The notes: generated from the sequence alone by a model not told the origin. Numbered from the stretch's first letter, positions 26,661-35,774 are shown. The stretch is 64,000 nt of DNA from Paralichthys olivaceus (GCF_024713975.1 NC_091103.1:7753501-7817500), one strand, 5' to 3'. A program made the numbers and translations.

Positions 26661-29600
26661 GTGCTAATGCTGAGCAAATGTTGAGGTAACTGAGCCAAAT
26701 GGTAAAACAGGATTGTAATGACGTTAGGCATATAGGGAATAAGCTCTGTATGTAAGTGTGTGTGTGCTTTGCAGTATTACCTAACAGATAACTGGTACCA
26801 CATGTCCATCTCAGCTCAATTGGGGTGTGTTAAAGGCTTTTAGGAGTGATGTCACCAGTGATCAAATATGTCTGACACGGCCCCAAATCTCCTCTGGCAT
26901 GTTCCAAGTTTCATGCAGTATAGATGCTCAACATGAGGCAGCTGATTCATCTTGGACCAATCATACACTGACATTTTTACAACATTGTTTGTATGGGTTA
27001 TTACCGTCATCAATGAGGTCATGAATTGAAACCTGTTGGTCTGTATTCTGTTGCAGTGAATAAAAAAAACATGTAACATCCATAGACTACACGTCTGTCT
27101 CTTTAAATATCAAATAGCGTAGTAGCTACGAGCACATTCGTGTGACAGTAGCGGAGTTGTTAAATATGAGCGACAAGTTCTTCATGTGACATGAGAAGAA
27201 ATGCTGATATCTGCCAGTGGAGTCGGTAATAGCCACGTCCAAAAGTGAAGTGTGAATGATTATCACATAACTAGCAAAGAATAGAAACAGTAGATTTTAC
27301 TTTTTTAAAGCTTAAGATAAAATGTAATAAACAGAAATTATTTATTAAGGTTATAACTAAGAGGAGACTACTTAATAAGTGAAAGAGAAAAGGGACAAAT
27401 AATTTCAGAAAATTATTTGTCTGAAGATGAACAAACTATTATGAACATATGATGTAGATTTTAAAAAAGTTCAAGTGATGTCAGACTGTTTGTACTGCCA
27501 AAGCAGAGAGGAGAGAAGTATAATTTATTTTTAACGAGCTCAGTCGTACTGGAACGTTCATTATAATCATGAAAAATATAGAACAGTGTGTGAATCATTT
27601 TATAATAAAAGACATCAGAGGCTTAAGTTTTTTTTTCACTGAGAGAATAGAACAGTGAAAGCATCAGCACTGTCAAGTAATGTGTCTGGAATCAAATAAT
27701 CTTTACTGTATTAATATAAAGATATAAGAGTTACAATGTATTTATTTATTGTGATAAACTCTCTGTTTGTTAGAGGCTACGTTTTTAAACCAGAGAGGAC
27801 TTTTATTATTTCTCACTTAACTGTAGCCTCAACTCTTCTGTCCCTGTCCGGATCCTGTCGATAGAACATTCAAGGGATCTGATCGATCAGCAGTTTGGCC
27901 GTTGACAGGTTTTGATCTGTTATCTGGAATTTAACCTGCCCTGAAGCAGATTAGCAGTTCAACATAGGTTACCATGGTGATTTACCTGGTATGAAGTGAA
28001 CCAACTATGTAGGACTGAAAAACCTTAGGTAACCTTGACAACCACAATTCCTTTTTGTAGTATATGTCTCTATAGATTGTTGACATATATGTTTGAGTGA
28101 CATTTGCACCTTATTATCTGCGAGGTAAATCACTGCTTAAAGCAAATATTTTGTTGCATAGTTGTTTTTGTGAAATTATGCACAATGAGATTTCTCAGAT
28201 CTCTTGAATCTCGGATCAGGTTTATTTCAGAGGACGTGCACAACCTATGCTGCAAACGGACATATGCAACAGCAAGTATATTCCGACCCTTAAGAGTCTG
28301 GATTCAGGTTGACATATACTGTATGTCATTCTCATAATTTAAATTTGATTTACAGAGTTTCTGAGACATATTTTATGGATCAAGCATTCAGTTTTACCCT
28401 GTATCTGATGTCTACTGACTCTTGACCTTAGACCTCCGGCTATCCAAAGTCAGGGACGTACTGAGGTCCTGCTGATACACTGGCTTGACCAATCCCGAGT
28501 CTGTTTCAGTTGTCAATCGTGACGTTTCACTCTATTTTATATCATCTAATAACTAACTTGTGTTCGAAAAATAATCACTTGGACATACATCGGTCTGTTA
28601 AGAACTACAAAAATGATATATTTGAGAAAGAAATATTTAGTGTGTACAGGTGGCGATCGAGACACTTCAGGGGAGCAGTCATGTCGTCTATCTTTATAAA
28701 GTCTATGCTCCTGACAGAACAGCAGCATCACTCAGACCAGTAGCCTCACAGGAAGTGTCTTATTACATAATACAACTCCACCAGTAACAAATGGTAACAT
28801 TGAAATATAAGTCATTATTCATAACAGACATTAATAGCTTGACACAAAAAACAAACAACAAAGCCCAACCATTAAGATCGCACTTTAAAGTTTCGATTGA
28901 TGACAAAGCTCCTTTACAAAGTGCAGTAAAGATAAAGAAAGACTGTTTGGGTTTGATGTTCCACTCCCTATTTAATGATTGTTTGATGTCCCCACGGACG
29001 GACTTTGGAATAACATTTAATAATATCTAAAGTGATATAGACTCTGAGAGGCCCAATATAACTGGTTATCGGCATAAAGTCAAACACACGCCCACACAAA
29101 CATGTGTTTCAATTCTTTGGCTCAGTATCCAGCCCAGCACAATAACAAAGCCACCTGAGTCATCAAAACAAAAGGAACAGCAGTGATGTCCTTGTCTTTT
29201 ATGACGGTTTTCTCACACATCAAAAGTTAATCATTCACTCAAGTACAAGAATCATGCAAATCAATAACAACTGTGATGTCAGTGTTTACAACTACCCAGG
29301 TTACACTGGCACAATCCTCAAAAGCTTATGTGTATAAATTAGTTTAGAATTTACATTAAAAAGTTTAGATTTTACATTAATCGGTGATATACTTATTAAA
29401 TTAAGTATGGGATAAATTATCATTGAGATCCTTTACTTAAATAAAAGTAACAATACCACTGTAAAAACGTGGGTAACAGTAAAAAAAAAAAAAAGAAAGG
29501 TATTGGGAGAAAACTAAACACCAATATTTTGGCCCTTTACATAGTGATATCTTTTCTTCTACAATAGGTCTATATACACAAAAGTTCAAAATACACATTA

Positions 29601-32600
29601 TTTGTCTGCAAAGCAACTGATCATTTCAGTTGTATTTGTGTGGTACTGTTGTGTAGTTTAATCTGTAACAGCTTGCAGACATCTTGATCACTGCATTCAG
29701 GCACTTTAATCTGTGGTTTGTGTTTGTTTTTTCGGTGTGAATCTGCTCCTCTGCTCTTTTCTAATCACTCACATGTAGAACTGGTCTGTGTGTGTGTGTG
29801 TGTGTGCGTGTGTGTGTGTCTGCTTCTCTTCACACAAACTGACAATCACATTTATTTAGTTATTTATGGATGATGCCGGGATCAGACATGATCCCTTTTA
29901 CTTGTTACACTTGTGTTTTAAGCACATTTTTATTTTCATTTACATTTTTGACATTATGACACATGAATTGATCTTTTGCAGATCAATTTGACTGTTTTGC
30001 TGCTCCGTAATGTTTTATGAACATTAATGTAGTTAGTAATTGAGAAAACACTGTAAATGTGATGTACAGCCTCCCCCTAGTGGCCTGACTCTAAACCTAC
30101 AGTTTCAAGAGATGCTACTGAGTGTGTGTTAAAGAACAGATATTCCAGGAAACTGGAACTCTGACAAAACAGGAAGTGGTCTCACCTCCTGGGCTGAGAG
30201 CGGCGATCATCCTCACCACTACCCGATTCCTACAGAGACAGGATTAGAAGAAAAATGGAAATTATTATTCCAAACCTGCGTCACTTCACATCAGCAACTA
30301 GCATTTCAGGCAGAACACACTGACCACGCTGACCACAGATACTTGGGTGGCCCACAGGCTGTTTGCCTCACATGCTGAGTCAGAGTCAATTAACCTTGCA
30401 TTACAGGAGAGCTGCATTGGCAGCTACACTTTCATCTGTGACTTCAGTCACAAAGCAGGGCCAGCACAGTGTTTTCACTGAGGCTCAGAGCAGTGACTGG
30501 AGATAAGGCTGAAATAGACTGCGTGTCCGTGCCCTCCCCGACCTGACTCTCTTTTTTCCTCCCAAAATGCAATCACCCCCCCCCCCCCCCCACTACTGCA
30601 ACCAGCACAGTCCACCACAGACATTTTTAATCCCGGCCTGTTTCGCTAATCCCTCGCAAAACTCTGGGAACTTTCTCTTTGGCATCAATCTGTCAAGCCT
30701 GGCCAATACACAGACACACACACAGACACACACACACACAGACACACACACAGACACACACACACACAGTCAAAACCATTGACATACCACTGTATGTAAA
30801 GACCCACATGTACATGCACACATGACTAATTATAATAAACAACAATTAATATCCTGATGCTGATTAAAGATGATGGTAGATGAGGAAGATTAGGGTGCGG
30901 GCTGGATGCAGTGGGTCAGGAGGAGGCTTGAGGGGGAGGAGGGGCAGGAGGAGGGATAGAGTGCATCTCCTCCTGAGACTATCACCACAGATGTGATTAG
31001 GCTCAGAGAGGCAGCTCGCTCGAAGACGCTCTCTACATCATCGGCCCAACAGCTGGCCGTCAACACAAAATGTGGTGACACAGAAGAAATAGGAGTCGAT
31101 GCAGACTCATACCTTCCCTGCACACACAACCACACACACACCAGAAAAAATGCCCAGCTCAGCAGATTTTATAGGCGCGTGTGTGATACTATTACATCTC
31201 TGCAGACCACTCACACACACTGCTGCTGATGTGATGTGCATTATACTTCCAATATGTGAACAACATAGCATAATATGCCTGCCTATGGTCAGGGTACAAT
31301 GCACAGGCTGATCTTCATGGTTACCATGCCACCACATGGATGTGTAGGGAGTGGCCTTGAAGCCAATGAGAACAGGGGATCTGGTGTGCTGCTAGGCAGA
31401 TTACTGTACAGCATCACGGTAGGGTGTCCCACTCCCCGCTGCGCTGGAGGGCAAATGATGCTAGCTGCACTAATCAATGAGTCAATAATCTGTGTTTAAT
31501 TTGCGAAAAGTGCTGATAAAATGCTTGGGGTGGGGGTGGGGGGTGGGGAGCATACTGGAAAAAGAATGTCTTGTCACAGATATTCTCAAGAAGCTATTGT
31601 ATTCCAGCTGTGCCTCTCATGAGTCTGTCCTCCACAACACACTGCTCGTCTCTCTGTCCCTCTCCCAGTTTTCTGCCCCCCCTCCTCTCGCTCAGCGAGA
31701 CACCTCTCACGAGAGCGGCTCACATGGCTGCTTCCCATCAGGATCTCGGGTCTCGTGACAAGCAGCTGGTTACCTCAGCATGGGATCCAAACACCGCCTC
31801 AAAGCTGCAACCCTCATCGCTGCGTCTCAGAGTCATGACTTCATCTTTAATCGAACCTTGCGTGTGCTGTTACGATTTTAATCGAGATGTGTTCACCAAA
31901 AAGCCAGAATCACATAAAAGCTCTGAACTATACAGCTGTTTCATGTAAATGACTTCATTCATGTTCTTCTCTTCAGGTCTTTCCCTCACTGCTCTCACAG
32001 ATTGTATTAATTTGGACATTTGTCGATCGTCCCTCCATCAGGCTGGGCCTCAATACCTAGAAACAGTGTCCTGCAGAAGGACACTGAGGACTGATCCTGT
32101 CACAATCTCACGCCATAAGAAGTGTCTTCTATCCTCCAGTCATGGGTGAAAGCATCATCCTCACAGCACGGGCCTTATCTGTGGCAGCCACACCACCACC
32201 ACTCGGCCCAGTCTGAGTGTGTGCCAGGAGCCTGAGAGCAGACATGGGAAGCCTCAAAGTGTCATGGGGGATAAGAGGAGTGTCCCACTGCGTCCTCCAG
32301 GCCCTGACAGGCCTGTCACACTAACCTGCTTTCCACTGCCTCCACTGTCACTCCACTGTGTCCAGTGATGGAATTCCTTTTGTGTTGAGACGCTAACACG
32401 ACTAAACCATTGACACACACATTCAAGGCTTTCACTGAATATTCAAAAAGGGGTTTTAAGGTTTTGGACAAAAGTTAAAGTCAGTCCAGGTTTCCAGGGA
32501 GGAAGTGAGTTAGCAGACATGAACTACAGCTGTTAGCATTACCTAGCTAAGTTTGGGGGTAACTTCAACTTTCCACGAAGCTGATTAAGTGAGAGCAGAC

Positions 32601-32817
32601 ACGGGGAGAGGGAACATTCAGGGGGCGGTGTGATGCTAGCAGCAGCGTTAGCCGCCGCGGGTACCTGAGCCCTGGAACCGGGCTGACGTCCACACACCGG
32701 CGGGGCTGAGCCGAAAACACAAACAATGTCAGACCGGTTCTCGGAAACACTTACGGACACGCAGGGGCTGGAGGTGGTGCTCGGTGTCGGTGACCGCTGC
32801 ACAGTGACCAGCGCCAT
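3196..32817 (-). CDS. ssh2: Slingshot protein phosphatase 2 (15 coding exons, whole gene)
   Basis: Dual-specificity phosphatase that reactivates ADF/cofilin by removing the inhibitory Ser3 phosphate, driving actin filament turnover. Coding exons from 5' to 3': 32755-32817, 30186-30229, 13810-13922, 13217-13281, 12575-12696, 11701-11766, 11527-11592, 10712-10906, 7945-8038, 7545-7673, 7385-7431, 6876-7022, 6553-6753, 5563-6463, 3196-4842. They sum to 3,900 nt (1,299 residues plus stop), and every junction is GT/AG with matching phase. Domains: N-terminal Slingshot domain about 37-245, DEK_C-like domain about 249-305, DSPc catalytic domain about 310-450 with HCKMGVSR (nucleophile Cys394, Arg400) and candidate general acid Asp363, then a long Ser-rich tail. 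The LHK motif (186-188) and Trp459 correspond to residues tied to F-actin activation in SSH1. SSH2 rather than SSH1 or SSH3 is shown by the N-terminus MALVTVQRSPTPSTTSSPC and the C-terminus YNTM. Human SSH2 is 1,423 residues, so the tail is shorter. Which teleost copy (a or b) it is remains open. Confidence 0.95.
5563..6463 (-). CDS. ssh2: ssh2 coding exon 14 (long tail exon)
   Basis: Encodes residues 451-751. It opens SKQRHNKLWRSHSDSDLSD, where Trp459 corresponds to SSH1 Trp458, next to the phosphatase domain. The rest is a Ser/Pro/Asp-rich low-complexity tail containing TDSIDFFSAREKFLGLAQD, a short block kept in mammalian SSH2. Acceptor TTCCACAG, donor GTACAA, 901 nt. Confidence 0.93.
6553..6753 (-). 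CDS. ssh2: ssh2 coding exon 13 (catalytic P-loop)
   Basis: Encodes residues 384-451 with the signature HCKMGVSRSAST. Cys394 is the nucleophile and Arg400 binds phosphate. It continues VIAYAMKEYGWDLDTAFDYV into the end of the phosphatase domain. Acceptor CTGTCAG, donor GTGAGC, 201 nt. The catalytic residues are intact, so an active enzyme is expected. Confidence 0.96.
6812..6859. repeat. (GT)n microsatellite in ssh2 intron 12
   Basis: A GT run broken by one TTT, within the 122-bp intron between the exons coding the acid loop and the P-loop, 16 bp downstream of the exon 12 donor end. Length change here could affect splicing. Confidence 0.95.
6876..7022 (-). CDS. ssh2: ssh2 coding exon 12 (general-acid loop)
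   Basis: Encodes residues 335-384, including VGYILNVTREIDNFFPGMFE and YHNIRVYDEEATNLL. Asp363 in VYDEE is the candidate general acid of the dual-specificity fold. Acceptor CATGTAG, donor GTAAGA, 147 nt. The intron on its 3' side carries a (GT)n run at 6812-6859. Confidence 0.95.
7385..7431 (-). CDS. ssh2: ssh2 coding exon 11
   Basis: Encodes GSEWNASNLEELQNSG (residues 320-335), the invariant early strand and helix of the Slingshot phosphatase domain. Acceptor TCTGCAG, donor GTAAGA, 47 nt. Confidence 0.94.
7545..7673 (-). CDS. ssh2: ssh2 coding exon 10
   Basis: Encodes residues 277-319, IRTELEMQMVCNLREFKEFI then DNEMIVILGQMDSPTEIFEH and VYL. It completes the DEK_C-like domain and enters the phosphatase domain. 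Acceptor TTTCCCAG, donor GTAAGA, 129 nt, phase 0 at both ends. Confidence 0.95.
7945..8038 (-). CDS. ssh2: ssh2 coding exon 9
   Basis: Encodes residues 245-276, LPTERERTERLIKTRLREIM then MQKDLENVTCKE, the first half of the DEK_C-like domain that precedes the catalytic domain. Acceptor TCCACAG, donor GTGAGA, 94 nt, ending in phase 0. Confidence 0.95.
8039..10711 (-). other. ssh2: ssh2 intron 8
   Basis: No exon seen. It contains (TTA)n near 9039-9066 and (TAA)n near 9859-9879. The longest open frame (8347-8700, plus strand) has no recognisable protein content. Confidence 0.6.
10712..10906 (-). CDS. ssh2: ssh2 coding exon 8 (LHK motif)
   Basis: Encodes residues 180-245, including SALQSLHKACDVARCHNYY and VNEWNAMQDVESHR. 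The LHK motif (186-188) corresponds to residues linked to F-actin-stimulated activity in SSH1. Acceptor GCTTCAG, donor GTGAGT, 195 nt. Confidence 0.95.
11527..11592 (-). CDS. ssh2: ssh2 coding exon 7
   Basis: Encodes GGFSVSTVNRVHVFKPVSVQ then AMW (residues 158-180) of the Slingshot N-terminal domain. Acceptor TCCACAG, donor GTGAGC, 66 nt. Confidence 0.93.
11701..11766 (-). CDS. ssh2: ssh2 coding exon 6
   Basis: Encodes SCCTVGLILPLWSDTLIHLD then GDG (residues 136-158). Acceptor CTCCCAG, donor GTAAGA, 66 nt. It lies only 108 bp upstream of exon 7. Confidence 0.93.
12081..12097 (-). promoter_or_regulatory. Candidate ZNF143/THAP11-type motif
   Basis: On the minus strand TACATTTCCCATAATGC resembles the ACTACAATTCCCANNATGC element bound by ZNF143/THAP11. 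It lies inside the piggyBac-like element, 53 bp before its ATG, so it may be the transposon's own promoter element. Confidence 0.35.
12150..12221 (+). pseudogene. Stub of a transposase-like N-terminus
   Basis: ATG to TAA, 23 codons, MADDPSDIEADYNSVLLMRV then RFF. The acidic start fits a piggyBac-type transposase, and the rest of the gene is missing. It is antisense to ssh2. Confidence 0.35.
12575..12696 (-). CDS. ssh2: ssh2 coding exon 5
   Basis: Encodes residues 96-136, including RYMVVVSTNGRQDTEESIVL and GMDF, the most conserved block of the Slingshot N-terminal domain. The acceptor is a TTTCTTTCAG tract and the donor GTCGGT is weaker than consensus. 122 nt, phase 0 to 2. Confidence 0.94.
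13217..13281 (-). CDS. ssh2: ssh2 coding exon 4
   Basis: Encodes GDLQKHLQTMFTVLRPEDTI then RL (residues 74-95), a near-identical match to the Slingshot N-terminal domain. Acceptor CTGTGCAG, donor GTATGT, 65 nt, ending in phase 0. Confidence 0.93.
13810..13922 (-). CDS. ssh2: ssh2 coding exon 3
   Basis: Encodes residues 36-74, beginning ISESFLTVKGAALFLPRG, the conserved start of the Slingshot N-terminal domain. The acceptor (TTCCATCAG) is followed by one base completing the split codon, and the donor is GTAAAG. It is 113 nt (1+111+1) and is the common exon downstream of both alternative starts. Confidence 0.92.
13923..20273 (-). other. ssh2: ssh2 intron 2, 3' part
   Basis: 6.3 kb between the alternative first exon and exon 3. 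No coding exon was recognised. Contents are AT-rich unique sequence, a C14 tract at about 16920-16933, short CA runs near 14235-14262, and a LINE-like 3' tail at 19350-19659. Confidence 0.6.
19350..19659 (+). mobile_element. Teleost non-LTR retrotransposon-like 3' tail
   Basis: The block GGGTTTGTCCCTGACCCATA, CACCAAGTTTAGAG, the AATCTTGCTAAAAACCACCA region, GGGTGAAAACACATCTACCT and a final GACAGAGGTAA parallels a very common teleost repeat ending in GGCGGAGGTAA. Only the tail is present. The clade is not assigned. Confidence 0.6.
20274..20401 (-). CDS. ssh2: ssh2 alternative first coding exon
   Basis: An internal first exon inside intron 2. From the ATG at 20401-20399 (G at -3; in-frame stop at 20443-20441, 13 codons upstream) it reads 42 codons, MTLGAVSGSGSSAAVSF then a Cys-rich CSCCGAK segment and ending KNQINQ, plus two bases before the donor GTAAGT. 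Its phase 2 end equals that of exon 2, so it joins exon 3 to give NQ-L-ISESFLTVKGAAL and a 1,306-residue isoform. The surrounding 20290-20760 is GC- and CpG-rich, as expected of a promoter. From memory, vertebrate SSH family isoforms with a closely similar alternative N-terminus exist; transcript data would settle it. Confidence 0.82.
20402..21111 (-). promoter_or_regulatory. ssh2: Likely internal ssh2 promoter and 5' UTR
   Basis: The sequence directly upstream of the alternative start codon. Its first 350 bp are GC-rich with many CpGs against an AT-rich intron, as in TATA-less vertebrate promoters. It contains a perfect 28-bp tandem duplication at 20997-21052 and is bounded upstream by a hAT element beginning at 21112. 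The transcription start cannot be placed from sequence. Confidence 0.55.
20997..21052. repeat. Perfect tandem duplication, 28 bp x 2
   Basis: Two adjacent identical units starting CCTGATAACAGGAACACC, about 600 bp upstream of the alternative ssh2 start codon. Confidence 0.95.
21112..21871. mobile_element. Non-autonomous hAT transposon with 8-bp target duplication
   Basis: A 760-bp element flanked by the perfect direct repeat ATTATTAG (21104-21111 and 21872-21879), the target-site size typical of hAT. The termini are imperfect inverted repeats: left CAGGGGTGGGATCTGAAGG, right (reversed) CAGTGAAGGATCTAGG. Inside, MDSTKKTGDAFFKCKNTT (plus strand from about 21269) resembles the start of a BED/ZMYM-type hAT transposase, but no long ORF remains. 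The GGCCCC-rich edges match a common fish hAT group. Confidence 0.82.
24192..24735 (+). mobile_element. Tc1/mariner-like transposon remnant
   Basis: The left end CAGTCAGAAAGCATTCACAT is the typical Tc1-like terminus of fish. It is followed by CTCAGGTGCATCC, CTTGATTTGGAGACACACA and a decayed transposase start (24445-24534: RSKERPEFRDRVLSRHKSGD). Beyond, frame-shifted text (AACAACAAGGACTCTTCGTA, CAACCAAACTAAGCAATCAG, GAACAGAGGTGATTAAGAAT) matches the next part of the same transposase. The element is truncated at about 24735, so the catalytic DDE part and the right end are absent. Confidence 0.85.
26426..26467. repeat. 42-bp direct repeat, copy 1
   Basis: GAGGAGACTACTTAATAAGT followed by GAAAGAGAAAGGGACAAATAA; the second copy is at 27361-27402 with one extra A. 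No other similarity flanks the copies. Confidence 0.9.
26626..26658. repeat. (GT)n microsatellite
   Basis: An uninterrupted GT run in ssh2 intron 2. Confidence 0.95.
27361..27402. repeat. 42-bp direct repeat, copy 2
   Basis: The second copy of the 26426 repeat, same strand, about 935 bp away, one 1-bp indel. Confidence 0.9.
29787..29819. repeat. (GT)n microsatellite
   Basis: A GT run with one GC interruption, about 370 bp downstream of ssh2 exon 2. Confidence 0.95.
30186..30229 (-). CDS. ssh2: ssh2 coding exon 2
   Basis: A 44-nt exon encoding ESGSGEDDRRSQPR plus two bases of the next codon, matching the acidic stretch that follows the SSH2 N-terminus. The acceptor is CTGTAG and the donor GTGAG. 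It leaves phase 2, the same as the alternative first exon at 20274-20401, so either can splice to exon 3. Confidence 0.9.
30707..30769. repeat. Compound (CA)n/(CAGA) array
   Basis: CA dinucleotides interrupted at regular steps by GA, in ssh2 intron 1. Confidence 0.9.
31527..31548 (+). other. G-quadruplex-forming motif in ssh2 intron 1
   Basis: Four G runs of 4, 5, 6 and 4, each separated by a single T, on the plus (ssh2 template) strand. Single-base loops predict a very stable parallel quadruplex. Confidence 0.75.
32755..32817 (-). CDS. ssh2: ssh2 coding exon 1 (main promoter)
   Basis: Encodes residues 1-21, beginning MALVTVQRSPTPSTTSSPC as in mammalian SSH2. The start ATG at 32817-32815 has G at -3 and G at +4, a strong context. 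The exon ends in phase 0 at a consensus donor, GTAAGT (plus-strand 32754-32749). The 5' UTR continues upstream into a GC-rich stretch to about 33000; its true start is not visible. Confidence 0.93.
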
Positions 32818-33010
32818 CCCGGCTGCTGCTGCTCTCACCTCGGTCACCTCGGAGAAGGAAGCGCCGGGACGCCGGACATTATTATTATGTGTTATTCAAG
32901 CTGAGAGACGGAGCACCGAGGTCCGGAGGTTGTTTCTCTGTTCGGTGCTCAGCTGCCCCGGTACCGTCAGGCTAACCACCAGCATCAACAACATCCGGTC
33001 ACCCAGCTTT
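32818..33010 (-). promoter_or_regulatory. ssh2: Likely main ssh2 promoter and 5' UTR
   Basis: A GC/CpG-rich island around and upstream of the first ATG, standing out against the AT-rich sequence beyond 33040. This is consistent with a TATA-less promoter. No TATA box was identified. Confidence 0.5.
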
Positions 33011-33052
33011 ACAGTTTCACGTCTCGTGTTGACTAAAACTAAACACATTATA

Positions 33053-33053
<1 letters not shown>

Positions 33054-33106
<53 letters not shown>
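33054..33106. repeat. (ATT)n trinucleotide microsatellite
   Basis: About 17 units of ATT, 240 bp upstream of the main ssh2 start codon. Confidence 0.95.
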
Positions 33107-33797
33107 CACTATTATTTGTAGTACTAGTATTATTAATAACAATCATATTTTTATATGAACAATAATCATAATTAGTGAGCTGAAATAGTATTTTTTTATT
33201 AAATCTATAAAAAAACTAAATATAATAGAATAAATGCCATTATAGTCATTATTTTATGAAATTATTATTAGTTATATGAATGATATTACTACTAATAATA
33301 TGAAATTATATAATAATAATAAGTAATTTGAAGAAGTAAAATCATAGATAAATAGGAACATGATCAAAATAACTTGAATAGAATACCACAGTAACCCTAT
33401 TGTTATTACTTAAAACATTTTTTATGATATTTTTCTTTTAATAACCTTCTCACTTTACTAGGCCTCCTTATATTTTTGAATGGGTAGTTATCTATGGCGA
33501 ATATAACATTTGAATGTGTGACAATGTTTTATACAGCTGGGCATGGGAAACAAAAGATGTATGATAATGTATGTATCGTATAATTTACTTTGATAGGAAT
33601 ATATCAAAACTTCCGGCTCTATCCTGTCTAAATCCCACTGGCTTAACACCACTGAGCATGCCGTGCCCGTGGCGAGCGCATGCGCAGTGGCAACCAGCTG
33701 TCAAAGTGGCAGCTGGACGAATACGTCAACTCTCATTCATCCAAATATCAATTCAATGAATCAATTAGATCAATTAAACTGAGAGATGATACTGGCA

Positions 33798-33801
<4 letters not shown>

Positions 33802-33851
<50 letters not shown>

Positions 33852-34062
33852 ATCTCTATCTGATTTTGTGAATCCTCACAAATTCAATGGGCTCTTTAAG
33901 GGTTAAGACCTGGGATTTAGGATAAGAATAAGGTTTAGGTTAGGGCATGTGTTAGTTTAGGCATTTAGTTGTGATGGTTAAGGTTAAGGTAAGGGGCGAG
34001 GGAATGCATTATGTCAATGAGTGTCCTCACAACTATAGAGAGACGTGCATTTGTGTGATATT
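33802..34062. repeat. (GT)n with teleost microsatellite-associated repeat
   Basis: A GT run (33802-33849) followed by AATCCTCACAAATTCAATGG, repeated GGTTAGG/GGTTAAGG-like steps, and GCATTATGTCAATGAGTGTC. I recognise this as a frequent fish repeat in which the GT run is part of the element. Confidence 0.65.
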
Positions 34063-34208
34063 AGGTCGGTGACATAAAGCACCATGAATAATGCATCACT
34101 GTGTTCCTATATGTTCCTACACCTGACCTTACATCTCAGTGCTTCCATGTGACCCACCCCTCCTGGGAGATGAGACGTGGAGGTGGGGGTGTGAAAGCAG
34201 GGGGAGGG

Positions 34209-34210
<2 letters not shown>

Positions 34211-34261
<51 letters not shown>
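34211..34261. repeat. (GT)n microsatellite next to a G-rich tract
   Basis: About 25 GT units directly after a run of G5-A-G6 on the plus strand. Confidence 0.95.
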
Positions 34262-34263
<2 letters not shown>

Positions 34264-35419
34264 TGATGATGGTGATGGTGAAAGGAAAGTCAGAGGAGGG
34301 TCAGGAAGGAGGTGAAAGATGGGACGAGATACATGCCGCACCTTGAACACTCCCCATATCTCACATCTATATCTTGATGTCAGGCGTCAAATCGTAAAAG
34401 GCATCAAATGCCTTTCCTTTGACTTTTCATGGTCAACACACTTAATTCAAAAAAACAAATAATCCTGGTTCGACACAGTTAGAGTGTACGTTCAGGGAGG
34501 ACGTGGGTGTTGGAGGCAGAGAGGAAGGCGGAGATGGGTGTGAAGCTGAGGTCTACACAAGGAATCCCTAGTTGCATTATCTGGGTCATTGCCTCCTCCT
34601 CCTTCTCCTTGGCGTCCCCTCCCCATCCTCCATCCTCAATTCTTTCCTCCTCCCTCCCTTTTTATCGATCAGCCAATAAGCCCAGAGTGTAGGAGAATAG
34701 GAAGAGAAAGAGAATAAAACAGTCTGAGGTAGTGCAGGGACAAAAAGCTGTGATTGCTCTGCACTTGAAGAGCGTGAAAGGGATAGAGGATGGATAATGG
34801 AGTGGTGAGTGAGTTGGAGATAGAGCGTGGAGATGAAATTAGAGGAAGCCCATGATAGAAATGATGGCAGATAAAGAAGTGGCAGCATGATTGATGACTT
34901 CTCCCTGCCTCCATATATCCAGCCCCTCAGTTAGGGTGTAGCCCACAAGGCCCAATGCACACATGACTGAATCCTCTGTTTTTCATTCTGAGGGTAATTT
35001 CCCGCATCTCATGAAAGTGGACACAAATTGTGTATTTATATGTGTGTGCATGACAGCCATAAGATGTCTGCAGTGTAGGAGCTCACTTCTCCGCCCTTCT
35101 GGCTGGAAACACAATATCGTCAAACTGCATTTATTAGAGCGAGATGGACGACAGAGGAGCAGATGAAGAGGGAGTCAGAGAGAGGGCAAAACAGGAGGAG
35201 AGGAGAAGAAAATAGATCTTCTGCAAACAGGTAACCACAGCATGGAGGGGGGTGGGGTGGAGACAGGGGGAGAGAGTGTGCAGGAGAAAACAAGATTTAG
35301 ATTAGAGGAGAGGATGAGGCTACTTAAAGGACTTAATGCCAAGACAGAAACAATGGGACTGTAGACAATCCTTCTTATAATTAAAGTTCTGCTCCCGACA
35401 TGAGTCTGGATCACAGGCT

Positions 35420-35424
<5 letters not shown>

Positions 35425-35493
<69 letters not shown>

Positions 35494-35700
35494 GACCTTT
35501 TCTAGCATAAACACTGACCTTGTTTGGTTTTAATCACTAATAAAACGTAATTTCTGAGGTCCTAGTTAAGGTTAGTTGTACGATATGAATTGTAGTTATA
35601 GGGTTAGACATGGATTGGTCCTGTTTAAGATTAAGGTTAAGGTTGTTGTTAAGCTGGTCCACAAAGAATGGAATCATTGGAAATGCAAACCCTTCATATG
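35425..35700 (+). repeat. (GT)n with dispersed repeat
   Basis: About 33 GT units (to 35491), then a repeat containing ATTTCTGAGGTCCTAGTTAA and GAATTGTAGTTATAGGGTTA. The same pattern occurs inverted at 63845-63935. It resembles the 33802 element in its GGTTAAGG steps. Confidence 0.7.
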
Positions 35701-35774
35701 GTCAAACCTCATGGTGACAATCAATACATCCCAATGAGTCATTTAAAAGGAGAATAGATGGCAGCATAATTGTT

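Larger units (their letters stand above)
20402..30185 (-). other. ssh2: ssh2 intron 2, 5' part
   Basis: 9.8 kb between coding exon 2 and the alternative first exon. It holds the internal promoter, a hAT element, a Tc1 remnant, a 42-bp direct repeat pair (26426-26467 and 27361-27402), and (GT)n at 26626-26658 and 29787-29819. No other exon was recognised. Confidence 0.6.
30230..32754 (-). other. ssh2: ssh2 intron 1
   Basis: No exon recognised. It contains a C14-type tract near 30578, a compound CA/CAGA array at 30707-30769 and a four-run G tract at 31527-31548. The stretch 30950-31080 and the 5' third are comparatively GC-balanced and repeat-free and could hold enhancers, but the sequence alone does not show this. 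Confidence 0.55.

Noticed and set aside
30707..30769. CRISPR-like spaced repeats
   Set aside because: The regular spacing is a CA/CAGA microsatellite; there are no unique spacers, and this is a vertebrate genome.
33905..34000. Interstitial telomere repeat (GGTTAGG-like steps)
   Set aside because: Units are irregular (GGTTAAGG, GGTTTAGG) and belong to a microsatellite-associated dispersed repeat, not a TTAGGG array.
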